A stretch of 7,720 nt of DNA, taken from positions 1-7,720 of the forward strand of contig CAAGLV010000073.1 of the NCBI GenBank assembly GCA_900770875.1, read 5' to 3'. Within the stretch, counting starts at the first letter, position 1, and every line of letters begins with the position of its first letter. This document shows, one piece after another, positions 6,008 through 7,720 of this stretch. The notes beneath the pieces are model-generated. The model saw nothing but the letters and a program-made list of their open reading frames with translations, ran no database searches and was not told the origin of the DNA. Source of the stretch: Flavobacteriales bacterium (GTDB taxonomy: Bacteria; Bacteroidota; Bacteroidia; Flavobacteriales; Weeksellaceae). Both the position numbers and the translations under genes were made by a program.

Positions 6008-7663
6008 ATGCTTAAAACATTACGTGTCAATAATTTTGCAATTATAGATCATTTAGAAATTGATTTCCAGAAAGGGATGACCACGATTACTGGTGAAACC
6101 GGAGCCGGAAAATCAATTCTTTTAGGTGCTTTAAAATTAGTGCTTGGTGAAAGAGCCGATTTAAAAACCCTAAAAAATAGTAATGAAAAATGTATCATCG
6201 AAGCTGTTTTTGATATCAAAAACTTAGACTTAAAAGAATTTTTTGAAGAAAATGATTTAGATTACGAAGACGAATCAATCTTACGTAGAGAATTATTGCC
6301 TTCGGGAAAATCGAGAGCATTTATTAATGATACACCCGTAAAAGTAAACGACTTACATTTACTTTCGGAACAATTAATCGATATTCACTCGCAATTTAAT
6401 ACACCAAAAATATTTGAGCACGACTTTCAGTTAAGTATGTTAGATATTTATGGTGAAAATAAAGAGCTGCTTAAAAAATATAAAATCTTATTTAACGAAT
6501 ATTCAATTGTTAAAAAGAAAATTAAAGAAGCTCAACATTCACAAGAAAATCAATCACAAGATTTAGATTACAAACTTCACCTTTGGGAAGAATTAAGTAA
6601 TGCTAATTTACGAGATGGTGAAATCGAAAATTTAGAAACCGAAATTAAAGCTTTATCCAATGTAGAAGAAATCTTAGCCACATTAGGAGAAGCTTATCAA
6701 TTTTTAGATCATCCCGAAATGGGAATCGTTTCTCAATTAAACGAAGCATCTAACAAATTAAATAAAATTACAAACTACTCATCTGAAATCGAAGAATTAT
6801 ACCAACGTATGATTTCTTCGAAAATCGAATTAGATGATATCGCTAGCGAGTTACAAAGTCAAATTGATAGCACAGAACTTAATCCCGAAAAATTAAACGA
6901 ATTAAACGAACGTTTTGATTTATTACATCGTTTATTAAGAAAGCATAATTTAATCACCATCGAAGATTTAATTAAATTACGCGATCAACTAGAAACTCAA
7001 ACTTCTGGCTTTGATAATTTAAGCGATTTAATTATTCAATTAACCAAACAATTAAATACAATTGCTGAAAAGCTAGAAACTTTAGCTAAAAAAATTCGCA
7101 ACAATCGTTTAAGCAGTATTGATACAATTAAAGAAAATATCATATCTACTTTAGCTCAATTGGGAATGGAAAATTCGCAACTAGTGATAAACTTAAACGA
7201 AACAACCGAATTTACAGCAACTGGTAAAGACGAAGTTCAGTTTTTATTTAGTGCGAATAAAGGAATGGAACCGCGTGTTTTTGAGAAATCGGTTTCTGGT
7301 GGAGAACGTTCGCGATTAATGTTAGCTATAAAAAAATTATTGGCCACACACACTCACCTACCAACTTTAATTTTAGACGAAATTGATACAGGTATTTCTG
7401 GTAAAGTTGCCGACGAAACTGGTAAGGTAATGAAGTCGATGGCTACAAATATGCAATTATTAGTAATTACACATTTACCACAAGTTGCGGCAAAAGGAAA
7501 TTATCAGATTAAAGTTTACAAAGATGTTGTTGATGATATGACTAAAACAAATGTTGTACAATTATCTGATGAAGATCGTTTAAAAGAAATTGCACAAATG
7601 ATTTCGGGATCCGATATATCCGATGCAGCGATTGATCAAGCTAAAAAATTAATGTTACAATAA
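6008..7663 (+). CDS. recN: DNA repair protein RecN (SMC-like ATPase)
   Basis: RecN is a cytoplasmic SMC-like ATPase that acts at double-strand breaks and helps RecA-dependent recombination. The 551-residue length is typical. The N-terminal ATPase lobe begins LRVNNFAIIDHLEIDF and has Walker A GETGAGKS at 29-36. The central region, about 150-385, is rich in Glu, Lys and Leu and reads as two coiled-coil arms around a short turn, shorter than in true SMC proteins. The C-terminal lobe has the ABC signature SGGERSR at 430-436, Walker B LILDEID at 454-460 with catalytic E458, and the switch His in VITHLPQV (H489). All ATPase elements are present, so the protein should be active. It starts 2 bases after the DUF4835 stop and is the last gene of the cluster. 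I see no LexA-type operator in front, so it may be expressed with its neighbours rather than as a separate SOS unit. Confidence 0.96.
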   Translation: MLKTLRVNNFAIIDHLEIDFQKGMTTITGETGAGKSILLGALKLVLGERADLKTLKNSNEKCIIEAVFDIKNLDLKEFFEENDLDYEDESILRRELLPSGKSRAFINDTPVKVNDLHLLSEQLIDIHSQFNTPKIFEHDFQLSMLDIYGENKELLKKYKILFNEYSIVKKKIKEAQHSQENQSQDLDYKLHLWEELSNANLRDGEIENLETEIKALSNVEEILATLGEAYQFLDHPEMGIVSQLNEASNKLNKITNYSSEIEELYQRMISSKIELDDIASELQSQIDSTELNPEKLNELNERFDLLHRLLRKHNLITIEDLIKLRDQLETQTSGFDNLSDLIIQLTKQLNTIAEKLETLAKKIRNNRLSSIDTIKENIISTLAQLGMENSQLVINLNETTEFTATGKDEVQFLFSANKGMEPRVFEKSVSGGERSRLMLAIKKLLATHTHLPTLILDEIDTGISGKVADETGKVMKSMATNMQLLVITHLPQVAAKGNYQIKVYKDVVDDMTKTNVVQLSDEDRLKEIAQMISGSDISDAAIDQAKKLMLQ

Positions 7664-7664
7664 A

Positions 7665-7702
7665 ATTAAAAAATCCATCAAAATTTTGATGGATTTTTTA
7701 AT
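7665..7702. terminator. Palindromic, probably bidirectional terminator after recN
   Basis: A perfect 38-base palindrome centred between 7683 and 7684, starting one base after the recN stop codon. The core is AATCCATCAAA against TTTGATGGATT, flanked by A6 on the left (7668-7673) and T6 on the right (7694-7699). An A-tract before and a T-tract after the stem make it work equally well on either strand. It ends the bamD-recN unit and would also stop transcription arriving from a convergent gene to the right, if one exists outside the window. Confidence 0.87.
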
Positions 7703-7710
7703 CCATCAAA
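7672..7710. repeat. Three-arm repeat: two direct copies of AATCCATCAAA around one inverted copy
   Basis: AATCCATCAAA occurs at 7672-7682 and again, identically, at 7700-7710. Its exact reverse complement TTTGATGGATT lies between them at 7685-7695. The middle arm can pair with the first copy (the terminator stem) or with the second copy (an 11-bp stem with a TTTT loop at 7696-7699), but not with both at once. Confidence 0.85.
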
Positions 7711-7720
7711 TTTATTCTAC

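Noticed and set aside
7665..7710. Repeat behind recN as a CRISPR array or riboswitch
   Set aside because: There are only two direct copies with a 17-base gap that is itself part of the inverted arm, and it follows a stop codon next to a T-tract, so a terminator with an extra arm fits better. No aptamer-like sequence is present.
1..7720. A new multi-gene system hidden in the window
   Set aside because: Every gene matches a known core or envelope family, gaps are short, and no mobile, toxin, defence or biosynthetic signature is present.

Overview
The window is AT-rich DNA from a member of the Bacteroidota, most likely class Flavobacteriia. Three things point there. The order bamD, omega subunit, coaBC, DUF4835, recN is typical of the group. 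A TAAATTTG promoter element of the Bacteroidetes TAnnTTTG type lies directly in front of bamD. Start codons sit in A-rich contexts with no clear Shine-Dalgarno sequence. I cannot name a genus.

Layout: positions 1-1024 hold two minus-strand genes that together resemble one UshA-type 5'-nucleotidase split in two. Transcribed first is a lipoprotein carrying the substrate-binding C-terminal domain (290-1024). It overlaps by one base the start of a Tat-exported metallophosphatase, cut by the window edge (1-290). A divergent intergenic region of 186 bases follows. On the plus strand come dapA (lysine/diaminopimelate pathway) and a non-haem ferritin, 18 bases apart. They end in a hairpin terminator that runs almost directly into the bamD promoter. 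The second plus-strand unit is bamD (outer-membrane protein assembly), rpoZ (RNA polymerase omega), coaBC (coenzyme A synthesis), a secreted DUF4835/PorD-like protein and recN (recombination repair). The last four genes are packed with a 1-base overlap or gaps of 7 and 2 bases. A strong palindromic terminator closes the unit, with a third repeat arm behind it.

The content is mainly conserved core and envelope genes. I found no mobile element, CRISPR array, RNA gene or defence system, and no clear new system. The points most worth a second look are two changed active-site positions in the CoaC half of CoaBC (D125 and S158 where E. coli has Asn and Cys), the fission of the 5'-nucleotidase into proteins with different export signals, the apparently leaderless bamD start immediately after a terminator, and the three-arm repeat behind recN.
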